64,000 bases of DNA. It comes from Sediminibacterium sp. GTDB lineage: Bacteria; Bacteroidota; Bacteroidia; Chitinophagales; Chitinophagaceae. Location of the stretch: contig JANREK010000045.1 of NCBI GenBank assembly GCA_030726065.1, positions 1 through 64,000 of the forward strand, in the 5' to 3' direction. The notes beneath the pieces were generated by a model. The model worked only from the letters and a program-made list of their open reading frames with translations. It did not search any database and was not told the DNA's origin. Shown piece by piece: positions 1 to 8,530 of the stretch (its first letter is position 1; each line of letters opens with the position of its first letter). Position numbers and translations under genes: made by a program.

Positions 1-1622
1 TTTTGTCGGTTTAATAGTTTTTGTTGTTCTCTTGATAAAGAAAAATTTACCTCTCTATACCCTAAGGCAATTTTATGTGTGCCGTCTAAAAAATACCAAT
101 CAGGTGCGTTAATATAAACACCAGATTCATTCAACCAATGATACAACTCTTTTTGAATTTCCATTTGTCTCCATTGTGAATCATCATATCCTTTATGACC
201 AGGATGCGTGGTTGATGCACATACATCGCCTGGATAAGGGCCATCATTTTCCCAAATATCAAAACCGGTTGATTTGAAAAAATATTTTATTTTATCACGA
301 TAAGCCAATCCCCATTTACTTCCAAAGCAGGGTGCATGACCAAAAAATGCACCGCCAGGTTTGCCTGTCTTAATATCTACAACATCATCTTCATCACTAA
401 TGCGTCGGCTACTAAATAAGGAATAGCCGCCTAATAATATTTTATGCTGGTGTGCATAATCGGTTAAAGTCTTCCATTTTTTAATATTTGCCATTGAACT
501 GTCTTCCATATTTAAATGGCTGCCAAAACTTAAAATAACAGCTTCATACCCGGTAGCCACACACTGATCAATTGCATTTATTACTTCTTGGTCATTCTTA
601 CTGACCAAATGCATGAAAATTGGATTTTGTGTGGTCCATGGTGCAAGGGTACGGTACATTTTTTTAATCATCAAGCCTCTTCTTTGACGATCATAGCTAT
701 CCATCAAAAGTTCATTAGTTCGAACTGATTTAAAATATTCATTGGGCGCTAAGTCAATACCAGGTGCTTTTTCGGGATAAATTTCTAATAAGCAAGGGGT
801 TTCATAATTATAATTTACTTGCGATGTATAGGCTAAATCAATTTTCCAATGGGTGGTTTGGTCACTGATATCATAACGCATCGCATTGTTAAATGCATAA
901 TTCGTTTCTACATAAATACCATGTTGCTTTTTCATTTCTTCGGGCTTGCCCACCACTGCACTTTCTTCTTCTACCAACCCAAGTACTTCATTGACGACTC
1001 GATTAATTTTTATTGACTTATTTGAATTATTTTGAATAGAAACCCATTTTGTAATTAAGGGTATGCCATCATATATTTCATAATGCACTCTAATTATAAT
1101 ATTTTTAAGTGCAGCAATGGGCGAAATATATTCAAATTCAATTCGAGCCCCTGTTGGCTGTTTTGCATTTCCAAGCCAGGTGGTGGGCTTCCAATTAATA
1201 AAGGGTTCAATTTTACCAATTGTATATTTTTTAAAAACAAAATCGGAATCTGCTTTTTGTAAATTTTGTATGGCGTCCATTTGTAAATAGGCTTTTTCTT
1301 TTTGTCCTGATAATCCACCAACTTTATAGGTGATTTGATCAATCACCACTTTTGCTTCTGGTTCAATACTGCGAATTAATTGTTGCCCATTGGTTAAATT
1401 CGTATAATCAAAGCAAGCCACATTGGGTGCAATAACAAAAGTCCTTTTTACCAATCCGTTATTCAATACAATATTTTGTCCTTGATTGGTAATGGTTGCT
1501 TTTTGTTCAAAAGGACTTACCAACCAATCTTTATTGCTGCTTTTTAGCATTTCAAGTTTACCAGATTGCGCAAATCCAAATGAAGCAACAAAAATTAAAA
1601 ATAGAGCAGAAAAATTTTTCAT
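1..1622 (-). CDS. Secreted glycoside hydrolase-like protein (partial, C-terminus outside window)
   Basis: The reading frame is open from an ATG at 1620-1622 to the window edge, giving about 540 codons, so the C-terminus is missing. A signal peptide of about 19 residues (MKNFSALFLIFVASFGFAQ) predicts export. The first half looks like a beta-rich domain. The second half carries FGSHLNMED (about 505-540) and GFDIWENDGPYPGD (about 225-275), acidic motifs resembling the catalytic region of TIM-barrel glycosidases of the GH27/GH36 type. I do not recognise the exact family, so the glycosidase call is inference from motif style. It lies downstream of the CBM9-like and Ntn-hydrolase genes on the same strand with 86 bp to the CBM9-like gene, so co-transcription is possible. 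The gene itself is certain; the function is not. Confidence 0.6.
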   Translation of the reverse strand, partial: MKNFSALFLIFVASFGFAQSGKLEMLKSSNKDWLVSPFEQKATITNQGQNIVLNNGLVKRTFVIAPNVACFDYTNLTNGQQLIRSIEPEAKVVIDQITYKVGGLSGQKEKAYLQMDAIQNLQKADSDFVFKKYTIGKIEPFINWKPTTWLGNAKQPTGARIEFEYISPIAALKNIIIRVHYEIYDGIPLITKWVSIQNNSNKSIKINRVVNEVLGLVEEESAVVGKPEEMKKQHGIYVETNYAFNNAMRYDISDQTTHWKIDLAYTSQVNYNYETPCLLEIYPEKAPGIDLAPNEYFKSVRTNELLMDSYDRQRRGLMIKKMYRTLAPWTTQNPIFMHLVSKNDQEVINAIDQCVATGYEAVILSFGSHLNMEDSSMANIKKWKTLTDYAHQHKILLGGYSLFSSRRISDEDDVVDIKTGKPGGAFFGHAPCFGSKWGLAYRDKIKYFFKSTGFDIWENDGPYPGDVCASTTHPGHKGYDDSQWRQMEIQKELYHWLNESGVYINAPDWYFLDGTHKIALGYREVNFSLSREQQKLLNRQ

Positions 1623-1708
1623 GTTTGAATTTTAAATAAAGAAAGTGATTGCTATAATTAGTTAAATATAGTAATGAAAAACAAGGATCAATAAAAAGCG
1701 AGCGTATG

Positions 1709-2536
1709 CTATTTTTTAAAATACAAATAACCCCAACGATTTGGAACATGCATGTTAATAACACCAATTGGTGACCAAACCCAATTAAATTCAGGGATGG
1801 GCTTACCATTCGTGTTCAATTTTTTTACATAGCTATTTCCTTCGTTTTGCATGGTCCATTCTACTCTCGAAAAATTAATACGCCATGGTTTATCTAGATT
1901 AGGTAAATAATTTCTGCCTGGTTTTTTTAAACAGGAATAGGGAATGGCCATCTCAATCGTCCATCCTTTATCTTTATCTCGATTATCGTTTAGGGTTCCT
2001 TTTATTTGAATCGCCGACTTCATTCCATCACTATTCCAGCCCATAACCATTGGACCACCTAGCTTGTAGGTTTTAAACATAAATAAATCCATCACAGTCC
2101 CTAAGGCGTTAATCTCAATTTCGAAATACTGATTTTCGTCATTATTGGGATCAATAAAAACTTCAAAGTCATGGTCTCTAAAAATGATATCGTCATGGTT
2201 TAACAAAGTTGCCCATAAATGAGGCTCTTTTAAATCTGCAGCGATATATAAATACTGACTATCCCATAACATTTTAACTCGGGTATCAAATAAAGGCTTC
2301 GGTTTTATAGTTCCTTCAATATCAACAAATAAATCAGTCCAAGCTGCTTTTTTCCATGCTTGATCGTTGAGTTTACCATCAATGTTTAAAGGGCGCGTTA
2401 TATAATTGACCGAATATGATTTTATAGTAGTGCTATCCTCAATCGCTTGCGTATTCGCTTTTGATTGGGTACAGAATAACAAACAACAAAAAGTTATGAC
2501 AATGTAAATTGGATTGTATTTAGGTGTAAGGTGCAT
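1709..2536 (-). CDS. Secreted CBM9-like carbohydrate-binding protein
   Basis: A 275-residue protein with a hydrophobic signal segment (about 10-28). The mature part starts with the hallmark of the CBM9/DOMON-like fold: RPLNIDGKLNDQAWKKA, then DTRVKMLWDSQYLYIAADL, a DHDFEVFIDPNND calcium/edge-strand region and YFEIEINALGTVMDL. It ends with NRWGYLYF, typical of stand-alone CBM9-like proteins of Bacteroidota. Such proteins are assumed to bind glycans but have no proven catalytic activity. The gene sits 71 bp downstream of the GGT-like gene and 86 bp upstream of the partial glycosidase-like gene, on the same strand, which fits a small exported glycan-processing unit. Confidence 0.82.
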   Translation of the reverse strand: MHLTPKYNPIYIVITFCCLLFCTQSKANTQAIEDSTTIKSYSVNYITRPLNIDGKLNDQAWKKAAWTDLFVDIEGTIKPKPLFDTRVKMLWDSQYLYIAADLKEPHLWATLLNHDDIIFRDHDFEVFIDPNNDENQYFEIEINALGTVMDLFMFKTYKLGGPMVMGWNSDGMKSAIQIKGTLNDNRDKDKGWTIEMAIPYSCLKKPGRNYLPNLDKPWRINFSRVEWTMQNEGNSYVKKLNTNGKPIPEFNWVWSPIGVINMHVPNRWGYLYFKK

Positions 2537-2607
2537 TATTGATAACTAAAACATTTAAATATAAAATTGATTATGAAATGTTGGCTTTATTATATTCCCA
2601 CATTAAA

Positions 2608-4521
2608 TTACCAACCAATCCCATAGTCCTCTCCATTATTGGAACTGCCTCCCCACAAACTTCCATGCTTCCAATCAAAATAGATAGCATTGATGGGGCC
2701 ACTTGTTCGATCACCAACACTGATACTATATCCCATTCCCCTTAAATCTTTTTTAATTAATTCAGAAACCGTTTTGCCTAATAATAAATTGCCTGGCTTT
2801 GGTTTTCGATCAGCCATTGTGGAACCTCCAAGCGATAACCACAATTGATTTGAATTAATATTAGCAGCTTCTGTGGCTTGTTGTACGGTCATCCCAAATT
2901 CAACCATATTTAAAAAAAACTGTAATAAATTTTGATCCTGCGTATCACCCCCTTGTACTGCAAATGCTAAAAAAGGTTTGCCGTCTTTCATCGCCAAACT
3001 CGGTGTTAAGGTAACCCTTGGTCTTTTTCCTGGTGCCACTACATTGAAAGGATTAATGATAGAATCTAAAACAAAACTTTGCATTCTTTGACTCATTCCC
3101 ACACCTGTATTTCCGGCAATGACAGCTGGCAACCAGCCACCACTAGGTGTAATGGAAACAACCCATCCTTCTTTATCCGCAGCTTCTACCGAAGTGGTGC
3201 CGCGCCATAACCTATCCATATATTCGGGATCTATTTTTGGATTCAATACTTGCTGCATTACGACAGCATCATGCACAGGTATCGCACTGCTATTTGATTT
3301 AGTAGTGTCAGTGCCTGTAGCTATTGCACGCTTTTTTAATAAATTTAAAAATGGATTTTGTTTGCCCTCAAATGGATAAGGGTCACCCGGAGCAGTGTTG
3401 GCATTATTTTGCATTGCATTAATTTCCCCTGCTCTTTGCTTTGCATAGGCTTTACTTAACAAACCTGTCATTGGTTGTTGTGTCGAAAATTTTGGATCCC
3501 CATAATAAAAATCACGATCAGCAAAACTTAAATTCATTGCTTGATAAACAGTATGAATATATTTTGTTGAATTGTACCCCATTGATTTTAAATCAAAATT
3601 TTCTAAAATGTTTAATGCTTGCAATAAAGCAGGGCCTTGTGTCCACTGTTGTAATTTGTATACATCAATACCTTTGTAATTAACATGCGTAGTTGCTTCT
3701 TCAATGGGTTTCCAATTTGCTAAATCCTGTTTCGTAATTAAACCACCTTGCTCTTTTACACCACGCACAAATTCATCTGCAATATCTCCTTTATAAAAAC
3801 GATCATAAGCGGCTTGAATGGCTTCTTTTCTTGTTTTACCTTTTTTTAATGCATTTTGTTCTGCGTCTACCATTTTTTGTAGTGTGGCTAATAAATCTTT
3901 TTGTACAAAAATTTCTCCTGCTTCTGGCGCTTCCCTCTTTTCTCCTGGATGGGTTAATAAAACTTTAGTGCTATAAGGCCATTGTTTAATTTTATCTTTC
4001 CCTCTTTCAATACTATTTGCAGTTTGTGCATCTATCGGATATCCAGCAGCTAATTGCATGGCAGGTGCTAACACTTCTTTTAAACTCATTGTCCCATAGT
4101 TCGATAACATATAACAAATGCCACCGGGGGTTCCTGGTGTGGTTGCAGCTAGCGGACCATATTCTGGTGGAAATCCATATCCTTTACTTTTAAAAAATTC
4201 TGGGGTAGCTCCTGTAGGCGCTACCCCCATTGCATTAATCGCAAGTACTTGTTTTGTTTTTGGATTATATATTAAAGCCTGTGTTTCACCGCCCCAGCTT
4301 AATACATCCCACATGGTACATGTGGCTGCTAGCATTGCACATGCAGCATCTACTGCATTGCCTCCTCTTTCAAAAACAATGGATCCTGCAGTTGCACCTA
4401 AGGGCTTACCTGTAATCGCCATCCAATTTTTACCATGTAAAGGCGGCTTTTGTGTTTGCTGTGCAAATAATAAATTGGATACAGTTGCAACGAATAAGAG
4501 TAAACAAAGTTTTTTCATCAA
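2608..4521 (-). CDS. Gamma-glutamyltransferase-like Ntn hydrolase
   Basis: 637 residues with a signal peptide (cleavage near residue 20). The overall pattern is that of the gamma-glutamyltranspeptidase family of N-terminal nucleophile hydrolases, which self-cleave into two subunits: GGNAVDAACAMLAAT near 53-67, TPGTPGG at 128-134 and the nucleophile region GTTSVEAADKEG, with Thr442 as predicted new N-terminus. Two usual active-site elements differ. The RETAP-type arginine that binds the gamma-glutamyl carboxylate is replaced by NAMGVAP (96-102), and the SSMSPT stretch reads TLTPS. The enzyme may therefore act on something other than glutathione, such as another amide. A ggt symbol is withheld for that reason. 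Length is normal for the family. Confidence 0.8.
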   Translation of the reverse strand: MMKKLCLLLFVATVSNLLFAQQTQKPPLHGKNWMAITGKPLGATAGSIVFERGGNAVDAACAMLAATCTMWDVLSWGGETQALIYNPKTKQVLAINAMGVAPTGATPEFFKSKGYGFPPEYGPLAATTPGTPGGICYMLSNYGTMSLKEVLAPAMQLAAGYPIDAQTANSIERGKDKIKQWPYSTKVLLTHPGEKREAPEAGEIFVQKDLLATLQKMVDAEQNALKKGKTRKEAIQAAYDRFYKGDIADEFVRGVKEQGGLITKQDLANWKPIEEATTHVNYKGIDVYKLQQWTQGPALLQALNILENFDLKSMGYNSTKYIHTVYQAMNLSFADRDFYYGDPKFSTQQPMTGLLSKAYAKQRAGEINAMQNNANTAPGDPYPFEGKQNPFLNLLKKRAIATGTDTTKSNSSAIPVHDAVVMQQVLNPKIDPEYMDRLWRGTTSVEAADKEGWVVSITPSGGWLPAVIAGNTGVGMSQRMQSFVLDSIINPFNVVAPGKRPRVTLTPSLAMKDGKPFLAFAVQGGDTQDQNLLQFFLNMVEFGMTVQQATEAANINSNQLWLSLGGSTMADRKPKPGNLLLGKTVSELIKKDLRGMGYSISVGDRTSGPINAIYFDWKHGSLWGGSSNNGEDYGIGW

Positions 4522-4615
4522 TCAATATTTTAGTTTTCAATCCAAAATGAAATACGGGCTTATCAAAAATCTGCACATTGAAAATAATGTATTATTCTCA
4601 AAAAAAATAGCAATA

Positions 4616-4651
4616 AAAAGCCCCGCGTCGATTACTCGAAGCGGGGCTTTT
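4616..4651 (-). terminator. Rho-independent terminator of the membrane protein gene
   Basis: Perfect 11-bp arms AAAAGCCCCGC and GCGGGGCTTTT enclose a 14-nt loop. It lies just downstream of the minus-strand gene ending at 4683 and upstream of the GGT-like gene, and has a T tract on the minus strand; the A/T flanks make it potentially bidirectional. Confidence 0.85.
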
Positions 4652-4682
4652 CTATTTATATGAATTAATTCATATCGACCTA

Positions 4683-5450
4683 CTATTTGCTTTTCATTGA
4701 AATTGGAATAGAAGGGCTTTGAATCCATTTGATAAAATTGGATACAATCGTGTATAAGAAATGATAAATAGCAAGGTTTACATATAAACCTGCTAAACCT
4801 ACAGCTACATTAATAAATGCACCTGCAACTAATAATAAGTCATTTGCATTCCATAACATATCACCAGTAAAAGTTTGTGTGCCCGCCATATTAAAGCTGC
4901 CAAATGAAGCTAAAACTGATGTTAGGTAATCTAATTTTAAAGCAGCAAACAAATTAGTCAACCCTTCCATTGGCAAACTTGCTAGGCCAGCTAATGCACT
5001 TAAGGAATTGGTACTTGTTACTGTAAATAAGTTGGTATCAAATACAAAAGATAAAGTAAAACAAGTAGCGCCGATAAAGGCACCCACTGCAGCTACCTCA
5101 CCTAGTATTTTGATATTGGTTGTAACAAAATCTTTAAAAATAAAGGTTACAATACCATTGTGTGAACCACCTAAGCTTTCGCCTCTTGACCTAATAATGT
5201 GTGCAATTGGAAAAGCCGAATAAACTAAAACTAAAGTAGTTAAAACGCTACCCGCCTTACCTAAGCCGGTACTAGCTGCATCGGTAAAATAAGCCATCGC
5301 ACCCTTAATTACAGCTACTTCCATTGTAATAAGTACAATGAGAGATAAAATTTGGTAAATGGACTTTGTGTAGCTCCTTACACCATCTTGAGAGTCGAAT
5401 TTGTCAACGGCCGTGTTTAACTGCGCATTGAACACCTTTTGATTAAGCAT
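4683..5450 (-). CDS. Polytopic membrane protein of unknown function
   Basis: 255 residues without a cleavable signal peptide. Hydrophobic segments are visible near 30-50 (IYQILSLIVLITMEVAVI), 66-86, 118-140 and 203-240, so about four to five membrane spans are expected, with a basic C-terminal tail ending in SMKSK. I recognise no family motif. The gene has its own terminator at 4616-4651 and an intergenic region of about 317 bp upstream that it shares with the divergent PSD1 gene, so it is probably a single transcription unit. It could be a DUF-type inner-membrane protein; no function is assigned. Confidence 0.7.
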   Translation of the reverse strand: MLNQKVFNAQLNTAVDKFDSQDGVRSYTKSIYQILSLIVLITMEVAVIKGAMAYFTDAASTGLGKAGSVLTTLVLVYSAFPIAHIIRSRGESLGGSHNGIVTFIFKDFVTTNIKILGEVAAVGAFIGATCFTLSFVFDTNLFTVTSTNSLSALAGLASLPMEGLTNLFAALKLDYLTSVLASFGSFNMAGTQTFTGDMLWNANDLLLVAGAFINVAVGLAGLYVNLAIYHFLYTIVSNFIKWIQSPSIPISMKSK

Positions 5451-5767
5451 CTGGGAGAAATCAAGGATTTGCTGATAGATTTTTGGTTTGGTTTGGTTAG
5501 AAATAGCATTTATCGCATATAAAATTTACCACCCTTTTCAAAGCTTTGATGGTAATGAAATGTTAATCTATTTTTATAAATTAGCTTGAAAGGTTAAACA
5601 GTTAGTAATCAAACCTTTAAATTATATTCCGAATAAGCCCGATTTTGAAATTGATAGTTTCATTAACACTAAAATAGACCAGTTACTCTACTAGTAAAAA
5701 TTTCGTGGTTACACCTTTTGCCTATGTTTAAAAATAACCTATCTTAAATACTGAAAATGTTGCAAAA
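5451..5767. other. Divergent intergenic region (317 bp)
   Basis: This AT-rich gap separates the minus-strand membrane protein gene from the plus-strand PSD1 operon and must contain both promoters. On the plus strand a TTTTG and TATCTTAA pair with suitable spacing is the only promoter candidate I see. On the minus strand I see no clear TAnnTTTG box. No ORF, tRNA or structured RNA is evident. Confidence 0.5.
5716..5747 (+). promoter_or_regulatory. Candidate promoter of the PSD1/DUF1501 operon
   Basis: TTTTG (5716-5720) is followed after 19 nt by TATCTTAA (5740-5747), 20 nt before the ATG. Spacing fits the Bacteroidota -33/-7 arrangement, but the -7 box departs from TAnnTTTG at its last two bases. 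Confidence 0.35.
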
Positions 5768-8524
5768 ATGATATTGAAAAGAGTCCCTAAAATTTATATA
5801 GTCATCCTACTTTTTTTAGTGCCCGTATTAATAGGTTCCCGCTACTTTATCAATAACAAACAAGTTGACTTTAATGCTGAAGTAAAACCATTGATTAACA
5901 AAAAATGTATCAGCTGTCACGGTGGGGTAAAAAGACAAAGTGGGTTTAGTTTATTATTCAGACAAGAAGCACTTGCTGTTAATAAATCCGGGAAGGTGGC
6001 GATCATTCCAGGTGATGCTGAAAATAGTGAAATGATCAAGCGGCTTTATTTGACCGATCCAGAGGAGCGCATGCCTTATAAGCATCCCCCATTAAGTAAG
6101 GATGAAATTAGTTTACTAAAAAAATGGATTAATCAAGGCGCAAAATGGGGTGATCATTGGGCTTATGTTGCTGTAGAAGAAACACTCATTCCTTCAGTAG
6201 GTGTTGGTCCTTTTGGATGGTTTGGAAAACCGAGTTGGATAAAAAATAATATTGACCCATTTATTTATAAAAAAATAAAAGCCGAAGGTTTAACACCTGC
6301 AGCAATTGCGGATAAACCAACATTACTTCGACGCGCAAGTTTTGACATTATTGGAATGCCAGCACCAGCAGCAATTGTAAAAAAATATCTTCAAAATAAT
6401 AATGAGGATGCGTATGAAATTTTAGTGAATGAATTATTAGCAACGCCACAATATGGTGAAAAGTGGGCAGGCTTATGGATGGATATGGCAAGATACGCAG
6501 ATACCAAAGGTTTTGAGAAAGATGATTCAAGAACTATTTGGAGATATCGTGATTGGTTAATTGATGCATTTAATGTTGACAAACCTTACAATATTTTTTT
6601 AACAGAACAATTAGCAGGGGATTTATTACCTAACCCTACAGATGCGCAATACATTGCCACTGCATTTCATCGCAATACATTAACCAATGATGAAGGCGGA
6701 ACGGATAATGAAGAATTTAGAACTGCAGCAGTGATTGATCGCGTAAATACAACTTGGGTCAGTTTGATGGGAACTACTTTCGCTTGTGTACAATGTCATA
6801 GCCATCCTTACGATCCTTTTAAACATGAAGAATATTATAAATTTTTAGCCTTATTTAATAATACAAGAGATGAGGATACCTATGCAGAGTATCCTTTTTT
6901 AAAAGAATTTCATAATACAGATAGTATAAGATTATTTCAATTGCAAGATTGGTTGCATAAAAATGCGCCGTCGAGAGAAAAGGACTTGATGCGATTTATT
7001 AAAACAGGGCAAACCGCTATTAACTCATTGGTTGCGGATCAAATTATCAATGGTGCATTAGCGGATACCAAATGGTTAATGCTAAGAAATAAGGGGGAAG
7101 CCCGTATAAAAGATATTGATTTAACGGGTAGTACTTTATTGTATTACAAATACAAATCATGGAAACCAGGAGGCAAATGGGAAATTCGTTTAGATTCAGC
7201 AAAAGGTCCCTTGCTAAAAAATATTGTCGTTGAAAATTCAAAAGGAGATTGGAAAATTGCAACCACTACTATTCCTACAACCTTAGGCAAACATCATTTA
7301 GTTTTTATTTATAATAATCGTCAAATAAATAATCCGGAAAAAAATGGAATACAATATGATTGGTTTAGATTAGACAATCCATTTCCAAAAAATGGAACAC
7401 CAGAAGGTGAATTGGCCTATAACAATTTTTATTCATTATTACATTCAAATAATTACACGCCAACACCTATCATGCTTGATAATCCAAGCAATATGTCTCG
7501 AACCACACACATATTTGAAAGAGGTAACTGGTTGGTAAAAGGTAAAGTGGTGGTGCCAGATGTACCCGCCTCCTTGGGTGGATTGCCTGCAGGTGCACCT
7601 AAAAACAGATTGGGTATGGCAATGTGGTTGACAGATAAAAAAAATCCGTTAACTGCTCGCACAATTGTTAATAGAACATGGGAGCAATTATTTGGTCAAG
7701 GAATTACTGAAACCCTAGAAGATTTTGGAACACAAGGTATACCACCAACACACGAGGAGCTACTCAATTATTTATCCTGGCAACTTATGAATACGCATCA
7801 ATGGAGTTTGAAAAAAATGATCAAAGAAATGGTGATGAGTGCAACCTATCAACAGGATTCAAAATTTAATAAGGATGCTATAACCAAAGATCCCTATAAT
7901 AAATTATATGCAAGAGGCCCAAGAGTAAGATTATCCGCAGAACAAATACGGGATCAGGCATTAACCGTAAGTGGATTATTAAGTAATAAAATGAATGGCC
8001 CTAGTGTGTATCCTTACCAACCAGAAGGTATTTGGAAGTCGCCGTATAATGTTGCTAAATGGATATTAAGTACAGATGGAGATCAATATAGGCGCGCCTT
8101 ATATACCTTTTGGAAACGATCAGCACCCTATCCATCAATGTTAAGTTTTGATGGAACGAGTAGGGAAGTTTGTGCAGCGCGCCGTATCAGAACCAACACG
8201 CCATTACAAGCACTTAATTCATTAAATGATTCCGTATACATTGAAGCTGCGCAACATTTTGCAAAACGCATTATAAAAATGGTTCCTCAAAACGCAAGCA
8301 AACAAATTAGCAAGGCCTATGAATTGGCATTTAATAAAACAATTAGCCCCGATCAACAAAAAGTATTTGAAAAATTATATCAAACTGCATTGACGAAATA
8401 CAAACAAGACAGTTTTCGCATTGAACAAATTACTGGTGATAAAAATGGGGATGCAAATTCGGCGGCGTTAATAATGGTCACCACTGCAATCATAAATACA
8501 GATGAATTTTTGACAAAAAATTAA
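5768..8524 (+). CDS. PSD1-type c-type cytochrome protein (DUF1549/DUF1553)
   Basis: 918 residues with an N-terminal hydrophobic anchor or signal (about 8-24). A PSCyt1-type haem site CISCH (47-51) leads into a MPYKHPPLS segment that replaces the usual MPP.G.P. DUF1549 follows (about 160-380) with LLRRASFDIIGMP and YGEKWAGLWMDMARYADTKG, and contains a second CXXCH, CVQCH, at 340-344. A beta-rich insert near 440-540 resembles a CBM6-like module, and DUF1553 (about 600-880) has NRLGMAMWLTDKKNPLTART. The family is abundant in Planctomycetes, Verrucomicrobia and some Bacteroidota and usually lies beside DUF1501; its reaction is unproven, with envelope redox chemistry on glycans the common suspicion. 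The DUF1501 gene starts 6 nt downstream. Confidence 0.9.
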   Translation: MILKRVPKIYIVILLFLVPVLIGSRYFINNKQVDFNAEVKPLINKKCISCHGGVKRQSGFSLLFRQEALAVNKSGKVAIIPGDAENSEMIKRLYLTDPEERMPYKHPPLSKDEISLLKKWINQGAKWGDHWAYVAVEETLIPSVGVGPFGWFGKPSWIKNNIDPFIYKKIKAEGLTPAAIADKPTLLRRASFDIIGMPAPAAIVKKYLQNNNEDAYEILVNELLATPQYGEKWAGLWMDMARYADTKGFEKDDSRTIWRYRDWLIDAFNVDKPYNIFLTEQLAGDLLPNPTDAQYIATAFHRNTLTNDEGGTDNEEFRTAAVIDRVNTTWVSLMGTTFACVQCHSHPYDPFKHEEYYKFLALFNNTRDEDTYAEYPFLKEFHNTDSIRLFQLQDWLHKNAPSREKDLMRFIKTGQTAINSLVADQIINGALADTKWLMLRNKGEARIKDIDLTGSTLLYYKYKSWKPGGKWEIRLDSAKGPLLKNIVVENSKGDWKIATTTIPTTLGKHHLVFIYNNRQINNPEKNGIQYDWFRLDNPFPKNGTPEGELAYNNFYSLLHSNNYTPTPIMLDNPSNMSRTTHIFERGNWLVKGKVVVPDVPASLGGLPAGAPKNRLGMAMWLTDKKNPLTARTIVNRTWEQLFGQGITETLEDFGTQGIPPTHEELLNYLSWQLMNTHQWSLKKMIKEMVMSATYQQDSKFNKDAITKDPYNKLYARGPRVRLSAEQIRDQALTVSGLLSNKMNGPSVYPYQPEGIWKSPYNVAKWILSTDGDQYRRALYTFWKRSAPYPSMLSFDGTSREVCAARRIRTNTPLQALNSLNDSVYIEAAQHFAKRIIKMVPQNASKQISKAYELAFNKTISPDQQKVFEKLYQTALTKYKQDSFRIEQITGDKNGDANSAALIMVTTAIINTDEFLTKN

Positions 8525-8530
8525 TATGAC

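Noticed and set aside
4118..4663. 181-codon plus-strand frame opposite the GGT-like gene
   Set aside because: It lies antisense to a clear enzyme, runs through the terminator, and its translation has no recognisable motif; a shadow frame.
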